A DNA stretch of 64,000 bases from Moniliella sp. 'wahieum' (lineage: Eukaryota; Basidiomycota; Moniliellomycetes; Moniliellales; Moniliellaceae). Every line of letters begins with the position of its first letter. Position 1 is the stretch's first letter. Under the pieces are notes generated by a model that saw nothing but the letters and a program-made list of their open reading frames with translations, had not been told where the DNA came from and searched no databases. Shown piece after piece: positions 23,757-33,933 of the stretch. The position numbers and the translations under genes are program-made. The stretch is taken from assembly GCA_003971905.1 (NCBI GenBank), contig RSEE01000024.1:186001-250000 (forward strand), given 5' to 3'.

Positions 23757-24500
23757 TTACTTCTCCCTCGTATCGAGGGTGATGGTCACCGGGCCATAGT
23801 TCACCAGGGACACGTCCATCATGGCACCAAATCGGCCATCTGACCACCGACCGTTAGCCTCGAGCCCTACGCACACCGTCAGAGGACACAAAACATACCA
23901 AACACACGGTTAGCTTGGTATCCGTCCCGCATCTGTTGGAGAAACTGGTCATAGATCTCCTTGGCAGCCGGTCCCGACATGGCCCGATGAAAGTCAGGTT
24001 TGGTTCCCTTGCTCATTTGGGCATAGAGCGTGAACTGCGACACACAGAGGATCTCGCCTCCCAGGTCCATCACATTCGACCGCCACGGCCTGCCTCCCCA
24101 CAGATCTTCCCCCCCGACCTTGTCTCCCGTCTCGGTGACCGGCGTGGTCGCCTCCGACAGGGAAGCCGGCGTCGTTGGTGTCACACCGCCCGACAGGGAT
24201 TGGATGGCCTTGACTACCGAGCCTGGGTCGGCGCCTCCGCCGGCAGGGGTGTGGCTCTTGGCATTTTCGTTCCACAGTTTGGCCCCAAGCACCTTCTTGA
24301 CCAGCTTGGGGATGTCGTCGAGCGTGTCCTCCTTGCACACCCCAATCAGCGCCACGAGGCCGGGGCCAATCTTGGACACCGTCTGGCCGTCGACTGAGCG
24401 GCGTGTGAGCATTAGCGCACCAACGCTGGGGAGGAAGGGGTGGGTGGGCCGACGTACCTTCCACAGAGGCAGCCTTGACGCGTTGCAGGACAGCACGCAT
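23757..24500 (-). CDS. DTD1: D-aminoacyl-tRNA deacylase
   Basis: Hydrolyses D-amino acids (and glycine mischarged on tRNA-Ala) from tRNA. Complete in three exons without frame changes. Exon 1 is MRAVLQRVKAASVE; an intron follows (24394-24457). Exon 2 runs from VDGQTVSKIGPGLVALIGV through LWNENAKS, DLGGEILCVSQFTLYAQMSK and YQANRVF; a second intron follows (23840-23898). Exon 3 is DGRFGAMMDVSLVNYGPVTI to the stop. Both active-site motifs are present: SQFTL and NYGPVT. A Gly/Thr/Pro-rich insert of about 60 residues, from SHTPAGGG to RPWRSNV, separates LWNENAKS from DLGGE; most family members have only a short loop there. Head to head with UAP1. Confidence 0.95.
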
Positions 24501-24923
24501 TGGGAAGGCGGGTGAGTGGGGAGTGGTGAGGGCTGGTAGAGATGTGCGAGTGCTGGCCCAGGCTAACCGCCAGTGCTTCTGACTAGCTTTCTCCGGCGAC
24601 GCATCATGCATCACGTGATGTGCAGCCGAGGGGCTGCGATATTCATAGGCAGCTACGTGAGGTCACATGAGCATGACCGATGACGGCCATCGGAGAATGC
24701 GGCTGCGTGAAATGTTCAACGCGCGCTGCGCATCCCCGCCGACGCTCGGCTGCGTGCTGGGTGGCGCCACGCACACTGCCCCGCGCTGGCTTCCCGCGCA
24801 GATCGCCACAGGTGGCGCGGGCGCAGGGGGCAGTGTGCGGGGGGGTGGGCACGTGCTAGACCAGAGACGTGGAGTGGCCTCCGACTCGCCGTCGGGGCCC
24901 GCTTCCTCCCCTCCACATCCACC
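24501..24923. promoter_or_regulatory. Bidirectional promoter between DTD1 and UAP1
   Basis: The 423-base gap separates two divergent starts. It contains the perfect 12-base palindrome CATCACGTGATG at 24609-24620, an E-box of the Cbf1/USF/TFE class. A GGTCACATGA site follows at 24661-24670, and GTTCAACGCG at about 24715. Function is inferred from sequence only. Confidence 0.6.
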
Positions 24924-26408
24924 ATGGTCGACGTTCTTGCCCTGCGTGCTCGCTACGAGGCGGCCGGCCAAGGCCACGTGTTCACCTACTGGGACCAGCT
25001 CTCCGAGCAGCAGCAGCAGCAGCTTGCCCAGCAGCTCGATGAGCTCGACGTCAAGCGTGTCAATGATGTGTACGCCCAGGCCATCGCCGCCGACGCCGAG
25101 GCCGCCGAGCTCGCCAACAAGGCCCAGGAGTTCAAATCCATCCCCCGCGAGAACGCGGTGGAGACGGGCGCTCCTGGCCAGGAGGCTGTCGCGTCGGAGC
25201 TGCGCGCGCTGGGGCTCAAGGCCATCGCTGCCAACGAGGCTGCGGTGGTTCTTATGGCCGGTGGCCAAGGCACCCGCCTTGGTAGCTCTGCCCCCAAGGG
25301 CTGCTATGACATTGGTCTTCCTTCGCACAAGAGCCTGTTCCAGCTGCAAGCCGAGCGCATCCTGCGTCTCCAGCAACTGGCTGCCCAGGCTGAGGGCAAG
25401 TCCCCCGACTCTGTCGTCGTGCCGTGGTACATTATGACCAGTGGACCCACCCGCCAGCCCACCCAGTCTTTCTTTGCTGAGAACAAATACTTTGGTCTCA
25501 AGCCTGAGAATGTTGTATTTTTCGAGCAGGGCACCCTGCCTTGCCTTACCAACCAGGGGAAAATCATGCTGGACTCGAAGGCCTCCTTTGCTACCGCCCC
25601 AGACGGCAATGGTGGTCTCTACGCTGCTCTGCGTGCCCCCGTTGCCAAGGGGGAGACCAAGAGCGTCGTGTCTGACATGAAGGCGCGCGGGACCAAGTAT
25701 ATTCACTGCTATGGCGTTGACAACTGCCTCGTCCGCGTTGGTGACCCCATCTTCCTCGGCGCTTGCATCAAGTCGGGTGTTCCCATTGGGGTCAAGACGG
25801 TGACCAAGACCGACCCGGCCGAGAGTGTGGGCGTGGTGGCCCTTCGTGACGGCAGCTTTAGTGTGATTGAGTACAGTGAGCTGCCCGAGGCCCTGGCCAA
25901 AGCTGAAGATCCTGCTGCCCCGGGCCAACTTGCCTTCCGTGCTGCCAACATTGTCAACCACTTTTACACCTACTCCTTTTTGGCTGACGATGTGCCCAAG
26001 TTTGAAGAGAAGATGGCGTTCCACATTGCGCGCAAGAAGATTCCTTCCCTGGACCTGGCCAGTGACTCGGGCGAACTAATCAAGCCCTCCAAGGTCAACG
26101 GAATGAAGTTGGAGCGCTTTGTCTTTGACGTCTTCCCCTATGTTGGCCTCAACCTAACCGTGCACGAGGTGCCGCGCCAAGACGAATTTTCCCCGCTGAA
26201 GAACGCCCCCCACACGGGCTCGGACGACCCCCAGACCTCCCGCCGCGACTTGTTGGCGCAGCACACACGCTGGCTCACTGCCGCTGGCGCTTCGGTGGCC
26301 AGCGATGCAGAGGTTGAAGTTTCCCCCTTGGTTAGCTATGCTGGCGAGGGTCTGGAAAGCGTGCAGGGCAAGTCGTTCAACGAGTCAACCATCATCAACT
26401 CGGCCTGA
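24924..26408 (+). CDS. UAP1: UDP-N-acetylglucosamine pyrophosphorylase
   Basis: Forms UDP-GlcNAc from UTP and GlcNAc-1-phosphate, the precursor of chitin, N-glycans and GPI anchors. A single uninterrupted frame of 494 codons matches the family length of 475-500. The nucleotide-binding signature is MAGGQGTRLGSSAPKGCYDI followed by GLPSHKSLFQLQAERI. Also visible are PWYIMTSGPT, FFEQGTLPC, PDGNGGLYAAL, YGVDNCLVRVGDP, RAANIVNHFYTYSFL and KLERFVFDVFPY. The start ATG sits at a CCACCATGG context. It is one of few conserved genes here without a frame change. Confidence 0.97.
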   Translation: MVDVLALRARYEAAGQGHVFTYWDQLSEQQQQQLAQQLDELDVKRVNDVYAQAIAADAEAAELANKAQEFKSIPRENAVETGAPGQEAVASELRALGLKAIAANEAAVVLMAGGQGTRLGSSAPKGCYDIGLPSHKSLFQLQAERILRLQQLAAQAEGKSPDSVVVPWYIMTSGPTRQPTQSFFAENKYFGLKPENVVFFEQGTLPCLTNQGKIMLDSKASFATAPDGNGGLYAALRAPVAKGETKSVVSDMKARGTKYIHCYGVDNCLVRVGDPIFLGACIKSGVPIGVKTVTKTDPAESVGVVALRDGSFSVIEYSELPEALAKAEDPAAPGQLAFRAANIVNHFYTYSFLADDVPKFEEKMAFHIARKKIPSLDLASDSGELIKPSKVNGMKLERFVFDVFPYVGLNLTVHEVPRQDEFSPLKNAPHTGSDDPQTSRRDLLAQHTRWLTAAGASVASDAEVEVSPLVSYAGEGLESVQGKSFNESTIINSA

Positions 26409-26547
26409 TCGGGAGTCCTGAGTGATATCGTTATCGAATGCACACATCCGGTTTCTACAGTCGCAGGAACATGCACCAAGCCCTCCCAAGGGCTCGCAGT
26501 GGATCAATAATAGAATACAGGACAGAGGGGGAGGGAAAGTGGACGGG

Positions 26548-29500
26548 TTAGCCAGACTGTTGGTTCTGGCCTTGCTGTTGCGATTGGTAGATCGAGTTCA
26601 TCAGGGAAGTGAACGGGCTTGTGTCGGCCTGGAAAACATTGCCTTGCTGCTGGCCCAGGTTGGACGTACCCGCGCCGGGGGCAAGGGGAAATCGCTGTGG
26701 GGCAGGCTGGCCCATGTGAGGCATCAGAGGGAATCCGGGAGGAAGCTGAGCGTTCGGCATGGGAGCCGCTGCTCCAGGTAGCCCGGTCCCGGCCCGGCTC
26801 CATTGGCCATCGGAAGCGAGGGGGCCGCGGTGGAGGCACGTTGGGCCAAAAACGCTTGGAGCAAAGCCGCTTGCTGCGGGTTCTGGACAGCAGCCTGGTT
26901 GCTGAGAAGAAGGGCGGTGAGCTGCTGCTGGGTAAGGCCAGGCTGTTGTTGCGCGTTGGCTTGCGGCAACTGCGGCTGCGAGGGCTGCTGCTGCCTGGTG
27001 GTGGCTGGGCCGCTGGCTGCTGGGCGGCCGGCTGGGCTTGCTGCGCCGGCTGCTGGGGCGTCTGGGGCAGCGGCTGGGCAGGAGGCTGCTGGACCTGCTG
27101 CTGCTGCGGCTGGGTTTGCCCTGCTGCTGGGACATGAGCCGCTGCTGCTGGGCCAGGAAGAGCATGATCTGCTGCTGCTGGGAGAGCGAGTTGGGAGGCA
27201 CCATGCCTTGCATCTGGCCCGCATGCGACGGAGGCAAGTTCATCCCCGGCCCGGCGCCGGGGTTCATGCCGCGCATCACGTTCCCAGCACCGGGGAAGCC
27301 CATGTTGGGCAGGCCCATCGCCGCCATATTCGGCGTCGCACCGCCCGGCACCGCCCGGGCCCCTGGCCCAGCAGCGTTGGGCAAGCCCGTCATGGCTGGG
27401 TTGCCCCCGGCGGCCGCCATACGGGACATCATCGCCTTGATGGCGTCCATGCTGGGGTTGTGCATGTTGGGCATACCGTTGGGCAGACGCCCCGCCTGCT
27501 GCATCCCTGCCGGCACACCAGGCATACCCGGCAGAGGCATCTGCATGCCGCCTGCCGCAGCAGCCACAGCGGCAGCAGCGTGGCCCGCAAGAGGCGAACC
27601 TGCCGCCCCTGCCGCCGGGGCTTGTGCTCCGGTACTTGCGCTCCAAAGGGGAACATGGACTGCGCCTGTGCGTTGGCACCCATGTGCACCCCCACGCCGG
27701 TTGCGCCCGGCGCGCCCCGGTTGGCTTGCATCATCGGGGTCTGGTTGCCAGGCATCCCAGGGACAGCAGCCATGGGCGGCGGGCTGGGTCCCTTGGCAGC
27801 CGCCTTGGATCCCTTGCGTGGCGTAGGTTTCTTCTTCTTGCCCGCCTCGTCTGCTGGCTCCTCTTCTTCCCCTCCGGCCGAGGGACTTGCGGCAGAGGCA
27901 GGCCCAGTCGCGGACCCTTTCGTGCCACCGGTCGCTTTCTTTTGCCGTTGGGCCGCCGCCACACCGTTCTTCTTTTTGCCCTTGGGCTTGGCGCCTCGGC
28001 CTCGGCACGCGCCCGTTCTTCGCGTGCTGCCCGCTCCCGCGCTTCGGCTTCTTCACGCTCCTTGGCTTCGCGTTGTTCCCGCTCCCGCGTCTCCTTCTCT
28101 TCTGCCAACCGCTGCTTCTTGGTTTTCTTCTTGGGCTTGGCAGTGCTTGCAGCAGAAGCCGATGGGGCAACCGGGGTAGGCACATCCGGCGGAGGCGACA
28201 TGGCCGTCGAATCCCTCTTTTTGGACTTGGACTTGTTGCTTTTTCCGATACTGGCAGCCGACTTTTTGCTGACCGAAGCGGCGGTGCTGGACGGGGGCCC
28301 AGGAACCCGGCCGCCGGGCGTACTTGGCTCGCTAGGAAGGCTCACTCGCCGCGGGCGTCCCACTCCGACTGACCGATCGATCAGCTCGGGAGCCGGAAGA
28401 GCGGGTATCGCGAATCCGATCGATCAATGCAAATCTGCGGAAGGTGGGCTCAAAGACGCCTGGCATGGGCACGCCCGGTGCGGTGGAAGGCGCCGAGGTA
28501 TTGACCAACAACGCATCTGAGTCGTCCGACGAAAGGGAGGCACGACGTGCCGCCTCGCCAGCCCGTTCGTCGTCGCCCGCGCTGGCGGGGGCAACTTGCA
28601 CTTGGCCTACGTCGCCATGCTCCATGATTTTCATCACCAATCTACGCCGGCGCTTCTGTGATGCGACCGCTTCGGCTTCGGAACTGTTGAGTCCGCCTCG
28701 GCCACGTTTGGTGCCACGAGGATGTTGGGGACTGGTGCCCGTTGGCGGAGGGGCCGTGGTGGCAGCTTGGATGGTGTTGGCAATGCGCGTCACGTGCGGA
28801 TCGGGTCGAGACAGAGCGGCGGCGTGGTGAGTGCCTTGAAGACGGACTACACGTTAGCAACGAGCACTGCGCGCCCAAACATCCCCCTCCCCCCTCTTCC
28901 CAAAGTAAGAATGACATACCAGAACGCCAGCTTCGACGCGGAGCGCATCCTCGTCGGTCCACACGCTGCCCAATTCCACATCCAGGTCCTTGAGATCCTG
29001 CCATACCGTTTCAGCAGTAGGGAAGAGCACAATGCGATAAATGTCGGCCGAGATGTTGTCCGGTCCATCGGCCAGAGGCAGGAGTCGCGCGAGGTGCGTT
29101 CGTTGAACCGTTGGGAAACTTTACCGTAAAACGGCCAGGCAGAGCTATTGATAAAGTAGGGGCGGGAGGTGCGGGCGAGGCGGTGGAGCACATTGGTGGG
29201 AAGAGGCCCGTCGGTGCTGCCCGGTGCAGAACCATCTGTTCCCGTGGTTGCAGAGCTGAATCCCGATCCCGATGCAGCCGTGGCCGACGTGCCATTCGTA
29301 GCCGACGCGTTGGCCATGCTGTCGCGCGGGGGGGGCAGATGCCGTGGCGCTGCGGCGGCGGTGGTCGTGGATCTCGACAATAAGGCATCCGTCGCGAAAG
29401 GGCACGTTGGCGTCGGCAAAGACATCGAGGAGGCCGACGGGCACACGCTGGGCGCGGATGCAGTCGAGGAAGGCAGCGGCGGGGCTGTCAAAGGTGAAGA

Positions 29501-29639
29501 TGCCGGGCTGACGGCCAAAGCGGAAGCTGCCGTCGTTGAGGTGGATGGTGATGGAGGGAGCTTCGTGGCTGTATGCAGCGAGGACGTCACCGGCGGCGCG
29601 CTGGGCGTTGTAGAGCGCCTGTGTGGCGAGCGCAGCCAT
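26548..29639 (-). CDS. SPT20: SAGA complex subunit Spt20
   Basis: Scaffold subunit of the SAGA transcription coactivator. From ATG at 29639 the conserved Spt20 domain reads APSITIHLNDGSFRFGRQPG, VPVGLLDVFADANVPFRDGC and LIVEIHDHR. After frame changes it continues with DGPDNISADIYRIVLFPT, AETVWQDLKDLDVELG and WTDEDALRVEAGVL. An intron (28847-28919, GTATGT donor) precedes HVTRIANTIQAA. RRRRLVMKIMEHGD follows, matching the basic motif after the domain. The rest is disordered: a Lys/Glu-rich charged segment with KPKKKTKKQRLAEEKETRER, then Gln/Pro/Met-rich sequence ending SLMNSIYQSQQQGQNQQSG. The Gln-rich part changes frame several times (26750-27200, 27600-27990). About 1,000 residues, in the usual range for basidiomycete Spt20. 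Confidence 0.85.
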
Positions 29640-29847
29640 GGCGATCGACGCGACGGGCGAGTGGAGCGGCGAGGAGGGCGACGTGTTTTGGAGTTGCAGC
29701 CCCCAGGCGAGACTTGGCGGGGGCAAAGCCACCCCAGCCGAGCGCCTGCCATTAAGAGCGGCGGATTTGGCGCTGGTTCCGCCCACGTGACCAGCGGGGG
29801 CGGTTGGGTTTTGGACTCCCCTTGGGAATAGATAGGCAGATACTTTA
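29640..29847. promoter_or_regulatory. Bidirectional promoter between SPT20 and peroxiredoxin
   Basis: A 208-base gap separates two divergent starts. A weak AT-rich element (GATACTTTAATGG, 29836-29848) sits just before the peroxiredoxin ATG. No other motif is recognised. Confidence 0.5.
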
Positions 29848-30548
29848 ATGGGCGCTTCCCCCGCTTCCCCCTTCGTCACCGCCACCGCCATGCCCCCCCC
29901 GTCCCTGCGGCTCGGCAGCACCGCCCCCGACTTCCACGCCGACACCACCCACGGCCCCATCCACTTCCACCGCTGGCTCGCCGGCAGCTGGGCCATCCTC
30001 TTCTCCCACCCCGACGATTTTACGCCGGTCTGCACCACCGAGCTTGAGGTGGCGCGTCTGTCGTCCGAGTTTGCTGCGCGTGGGGTCAAGGTCATTGGCC
30101 TGTCTGCCAACGATGTGGCGAGTCATCACAAGTGGATCGCCGACATCAACGAGGTAGGCCAGACCCAGGTCGACTATCCCATTATTGGCGATGGCGACCG
30201 CCACGTGGCCCGCCTGTACGACATGCTGGATGCATTGGACCCGACGAATGTGGACGCCCAAGGCAACCCCCTGACGTGCGCGACGTTTTTGTGATTGATC
30301 CCAACAAGATCATCCGGCTCAAGATTTCCTACCCGGCCTCTACCGGCCGCAACTTTGCAGAAATCCTCCGCGTCGTCGATTCGCTCCAGTTGGGCGACCA
30401 GCCGCATCACCACCCTGCCAATTGGAACCGGGGTGACCGCGTCATCATCCACCCCTCCGTTCCCGACGACGATGCCAAGAAGCTTTTCCCCGGATACGAA
30501 ACGGTCAAGCCATACCTACGATTGGCCAAGGACCCTAGTACGAGCTAA
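29848..30548 (+). CDS. PRX1: 1-Cys peroxiredoxin (Prx6 / yeast Prx1 type)
   Basis: Thiol peroxidase that reduces hydrogen peroxide and organic peroxides. Motifs: LRLGSTAPDF, SHPDDFTPVCTTELEVA with the peroxidatic Cys, VKVIGLSANDVASHHKWIAD, VFVIDPNKIIRLKISYP, TGRNFAEILRVVDSLQ, and the 1-Cys C-terminal arm NWNRGDRVIIHPSVPDDDAK and LFPGYETVKPYLR. No resolving Cys is evident. The frame changes at about 30275: ACGTGCGCG would read ACGGTGCGC, giving LTVRDVFVIDP, with one G added. The first ATG (29848) gives a short N-terminal extension that could be a weak mitochondrial signal; the second, at 29890, gives the bare domain. About 230 residues. Confidence 0.92.
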
Positions 30549-30690
30549 CTGTTATGTTATAGGTGGGTTGGGCCATCTGTTCCCACGTGCGGCGAGTGGG
30601 GCTATCCCAGACGCTCACCAGTCTAGACACTACTTGAGAAAATGGTGGGAGACCAACAGAAATCCAAATCCATACCGACAATACCACTGG

Positions 30691-31448
30691 TCAGGCCTGC
30701 AGGATCTGGCGAGCGACCTGAGCGCAGCGAGTCAGTATAGAGCAACAGGAGGGCGGACAAGGCCAAAAGGGAATGGGGGGACGTACTTGTCGCGCAAGGT
30801 AGAGTAGGCATTCATGATGGTTTGTTCGTTGATCTGCAAATCGGTCACGTCGGGCCGAGGACGAGATACCCTGGAGACAATGGCGGCCGAGTCGGTCTCG
30901 AGAATGATGCCATCATCCACACATTCGTCAACGGCCAGAGTGACCAAATCCAAGTTCTCCAGGATAGTCCGCTTGTCCACCTGGCCGCGCAACAGGCCCG
31001 AGACCGAATCGGTCAACGCCTTGAGAAGCGTCGAGAGCATCAATGGGTTTTCGTCCCCGGGACCGACGACGTAGAAGGTCACGTCGGCCGAAGGCTTCCA
31101 GAGAACGAGATGCGACTCGAACAGCAAAATGTCGCCGGTTGCTTTGCGCGTTTTGCTAAACACGCCCTTCTCAAAAGCCAGCTGCTCCTTGAGCGTTTTG
31201 AAAGGGTTGGGCGCCGTGACCTGCGGCAGCGCAGCTTGCAGACCGGGCGCACTGCTCGCCGAGCTGGCGTGGTGCGGCGGCTGGAAGTACTTGGCCATGA
31301 TGCGCTCGCCCGTGTTGTCGAGCAACAGCACTGGCGGGACAGCCACAACAGAAGGCATACATCCCAGCGGTCAGCCGAGAGGGAACCGGAGAGGGAAGGG
31401 AGACAGACACGTACCGGCCGTGGTGGTATACAAGGACAGGTTGAGCAT
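30691..31448 (-). CDS. RET3: Coatomer subunit zeta
   Basis: Small longin-domain subunit of the COPI coat for Golgi-to-ER transport. Exon 1, MLNLSLYTTTA, is spliced (intron 31331-31414, GTACGT donor) to VLLLDNTGERIMAKYFQPP. Then come PFKTLKEQLAFEKGVFSKTR, GDILLFESHLVLWKPSADVT, ENPLMLSTLLKALTDSVSGL, KRTILENLDLVTLAVDECVD and DGIILETDSAAIVSRV. The end of exon 2, AYSTLRDK, abuts a donor that reads CAAGTACGT where AAG plus GTACGT would need one more G. With it, the last exon (from 30717) gives VARQILQA and a stop at 30691-30693. About 190 residues, the family's usual length. Confidence 0.93.
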
Positions 31449-32389
31449 GTTGGTGCGATGGTGGGGACGAGCCTGACGGCAGCCCGCGGCCAGGCATCCC
31501 ATCGAGACGTGGAGCGTGGCACACATTGAAACGTGAAATGTTGCCTCCCTTGATGGTTCCGGCCGGCGGAATGGGCTTGGCGATCCGGCCGCCATGCTGG
31601 CCAGGTCACATGACCAGCCTGACGCCTGGCCCCAGACTAGTCATGTGACCGGCGACCTCAGGGCTCACGTACAACCTACCGCCCACCCACCGAATGCCCC
31701 TTATCCACCTAACCCTACCATCCCCTTGCTTTGGGACGGTTCCCCACGCTTTGGCGCGGCATGCCTTGCGCCGCCTCCCCCCGCAATTCTGCGCAGTCAT
31801 CGCCCAGCCAGTCCAGGCCAGTCCTGCTCTCCACCGAACCATCATCCCCTCCCCCCCTTCCCCCTAATGGCCTTGCCCTGTTGCGCAATGAAGTTCATGC
31901 CGCACAGCAGCGCCGCGTCCACCTTCTCTGTCTCTCCTTCTCTTTCCCCGCTCTTCCCCTGTTCTGCCAAGTACGCGTTTTCCCTACGCCTCGCCTATGC
32001 CATTAGGCCGCTCCGTCAACAGGACACTCCGTCAACAGGACGATATATGTCAACAGGACGCTAGGCAACCGGGCAAGCCAGACGGTGGAACGGTCAACCT
32101 GCGGTAGTCCAGTTATTGAACGGTGGACTGGGGGAGACAGATGGCCGTGGGTGGTCGCAACCACCACGGAGGAAAGCTGGGGCGAAGCCCCAGCTCTTCA
32201 GGATAGACGCACAGTAAAGCATTAGGTGTACGCATCCCAGGCCGTAGGCCCGGTGGTACTCTAGTGCGGGGTATATACCGGTGGTGCTCACCCTTGCGCA
32301 CACGCCGATCCAGCTCTTATTTCTGCCTCTTTGTTCGTTCCCCCACCTGCAGTATGCATTTTCATTCGTCAACCACCGAGCTTGCAACG
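31449..32389. other. Spacer with CACATG sites and a GTCAACAGGAC repeat
   Basis: No gene recognised. GGTCACATGACC lies at 31604-31615 and TCATGTGACC at 31641-31650, both upstream of the zeta-COP gene. Three copies of GTCAACAGGAC occur at about 32014-32060, two preceded by CTCC. Confidence 0.55.
31604..31650. promoter_or_regulatory. Pair of CACATG E-box-like sites
   Basis: GGTCACATGACC at 31604-31615 and TCATGTGACC at 31641-31650, some 160-200 bases upstream of the zeta-COP start. The same core recurs in five other spacers of this window. A bHLH binding role is inferred. Confidence 0.4.
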
Positions 32390-33254
32390 TCACAGTATGG
32401 CCCGGTACTGGGCGTAGGCTGGCCGTTTTAGGCAAGCGAGCGCCACTTGTTTGTCCACCTCGATATCCTTCAAAAGAGCATCTGCCAACAGAGTAAGAGC
32501 CGTACGCAAGCGTGTCAGCACATTCCAACTCCACAGTGGCATTACGACGTAGCAGCATGGCCGTACCGTGTGGCATAATTGTACTCGGGCCGAATGAAAC
32601 CGAGGACGGACACCTTGATGGTGGCGCCATAGAACTCGCGCGGGTATTTGTGCAAGATGTGGATTTCCTTCGATCCGAACACACACACACAACACACACA
32701 ACACAACACAACACGGCACGATTAACACGACAATCAGTGATTCAATGCGTACCCAAAGATGGTGGATGGTAGGTCAAAAGGAATACGCACAGCCGTTTTG
32801 GTTTGGTTCCCATAAAACGGGTTATACCCAACGCTCATGACCATCGGATGCGCTTGGGAGCTTGCTTCATCCCACGTGCCGTGGGCATCCTGGTGAGTAT
32901 GCAGAACAAGCAGAGAGCAGAAGGGTGTTAGATGATGCGTCAGCTTCCGGTGCGGGAATACGGACGACATACCGGTACCACACGCGCCCAGCCATAGTAG
33001 ACGCCTGTCTCACAAAGACCGTCCTTCTCTGCTTGGGCAAGGACATCAGGGGACAAGTTGGCTGTAGGCATACCTAGCTCGGTGCTTCCACGGCGAAACC
33101 CTCGACACACAGTGCCTTCCATGCGGATGGTGGTAGGGTGGGCGTGTGTCGGGTCCGACCAACAAGGGCCGTTCCACCTTGATGTCGGCAGTCGGTACGG
33201 TGGAGTCCGCTCCGCCTCGGTCAGGCTGTCTGAGCTGGCGGGCACATGATCCAA
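32390..33254 (-). CDS. FMN1: Riboflavin kinase
   Basis: Phosphorylates riboflavin to FMN. The core motif RMEGTVCRGFRRGSTELGMP with TANLSPDVLAQAEKDG, then GVYYGWARVVP, is in exon 1. An intron (32890-32972) precedes DAHGTWDEASSQAHPMVMSV and GYNPFYGNQTKTA. A second intron (32668-32790) precedes EIHILHKYPREFYGATIKVS and VLGFIRPEYNYAT. A third (32482-32566) precedes DALLKDIEVDKQVALACLKR and the stop at 32390-32392. The Gly-rich loop and the PTAN motif for ATP/Mg binding are present. The N-terminus switches frame around 33150-33220, so its first 30 residues are uncertain. About 190 residues, as in other fungi. Confidence 0.9.
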
Positions 33255-33933
33255 ACTGGCGCGGAACCTGCAGAGGAGAAAGGGGCAACAAAGGAACCAA
33301 GCTGCTTCGGTGCAGAAGGGCAGCGGAAGGACGGGAATATGGCCGGCAAGAGGCCAAGGGACGAAGGCGGAAACTACCTCCCTTGGCCCCGCAAGACCGA
33401 CCGATCCGTATGCTGAGAAGTGCGGGCGAGCCCGTGGGGAGTCGCCTTGGTGGGCGTGGCACGCGCATCATCGTACGCAAACAGAGGTTGCCTACCAGCA
33501 AGGGTACGAGGAGTGCAGAGGTAGAAGGGGAGGAACTATTTGGCGGGAAGGGTTGGCAAAAAAAAGGGGGAGGGGGCGGAGGGGCTGGCGGTGGAGCAAG
33601 TGATGACCGAGTGTGCTGAGGCGCTGAGGAGCGGAGTACGAGTGTCCATGCGAGGTCCGTCCGTAGCATTGTCGCAGCGTCCAGCGATGGGTGACCGGTG
33701 ACGCTCCCCAGGAACGTTCAACGCTCAGATTGAAATCTGAACGCTGGGCAGCTCAGCGCATTTGCGTGCTGAACATTTGAGTGGTACATAACCACGGGCA
33801 AACTGCGGCGAATCCCAGTCACAACGAGTGTCGCCCCGCTTCAAGCTGCAAGCGTCAAGTCCGCTGCGGCAGAAGAACGGAGTTAGTTGCAGGGCGGGGC
33901 TTGGTGCCTGCCCTTTCTCTCCCCCCACCACCC
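33255..33933. other. Divergent spacer between FMN1 and threonine synthase
   Basis: No gene recognised. A heptamer array TTCAAGC, TGCAAGC, GTCAAGT occupies 33840-33860. The inverted pair TCAGATTGAAATCTGA lies near 33725-33740. Confidence 0.5.
33840..33860. repeat. Heptamer array TTCAAGC / TGCAAGC / GTCAAGT
   Basis: Three consecutive seven-base units about 75 bases upstream of the threonine synthase start. Confidence 0.8.

Noticed and set aside
15118-24000. A biosynthetic cluster linking GDP-mannose transport and Mcd4
   Set aside because: The neighbours are unrelated housekeeping genes on both strands; shared glycosylation roles alone do not make a cluster.
24663-26024. 453-codon minus-strand ORF opposite UAP1
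   Set aside because: Antisense shadow of an intact conserved gene, with no domain.
26803-28179. 458-codon plus-strand ORF opposite SPT20
   Set aside because: Low-complexity mirror of the Gln/Pro-rich tail of Spt20.
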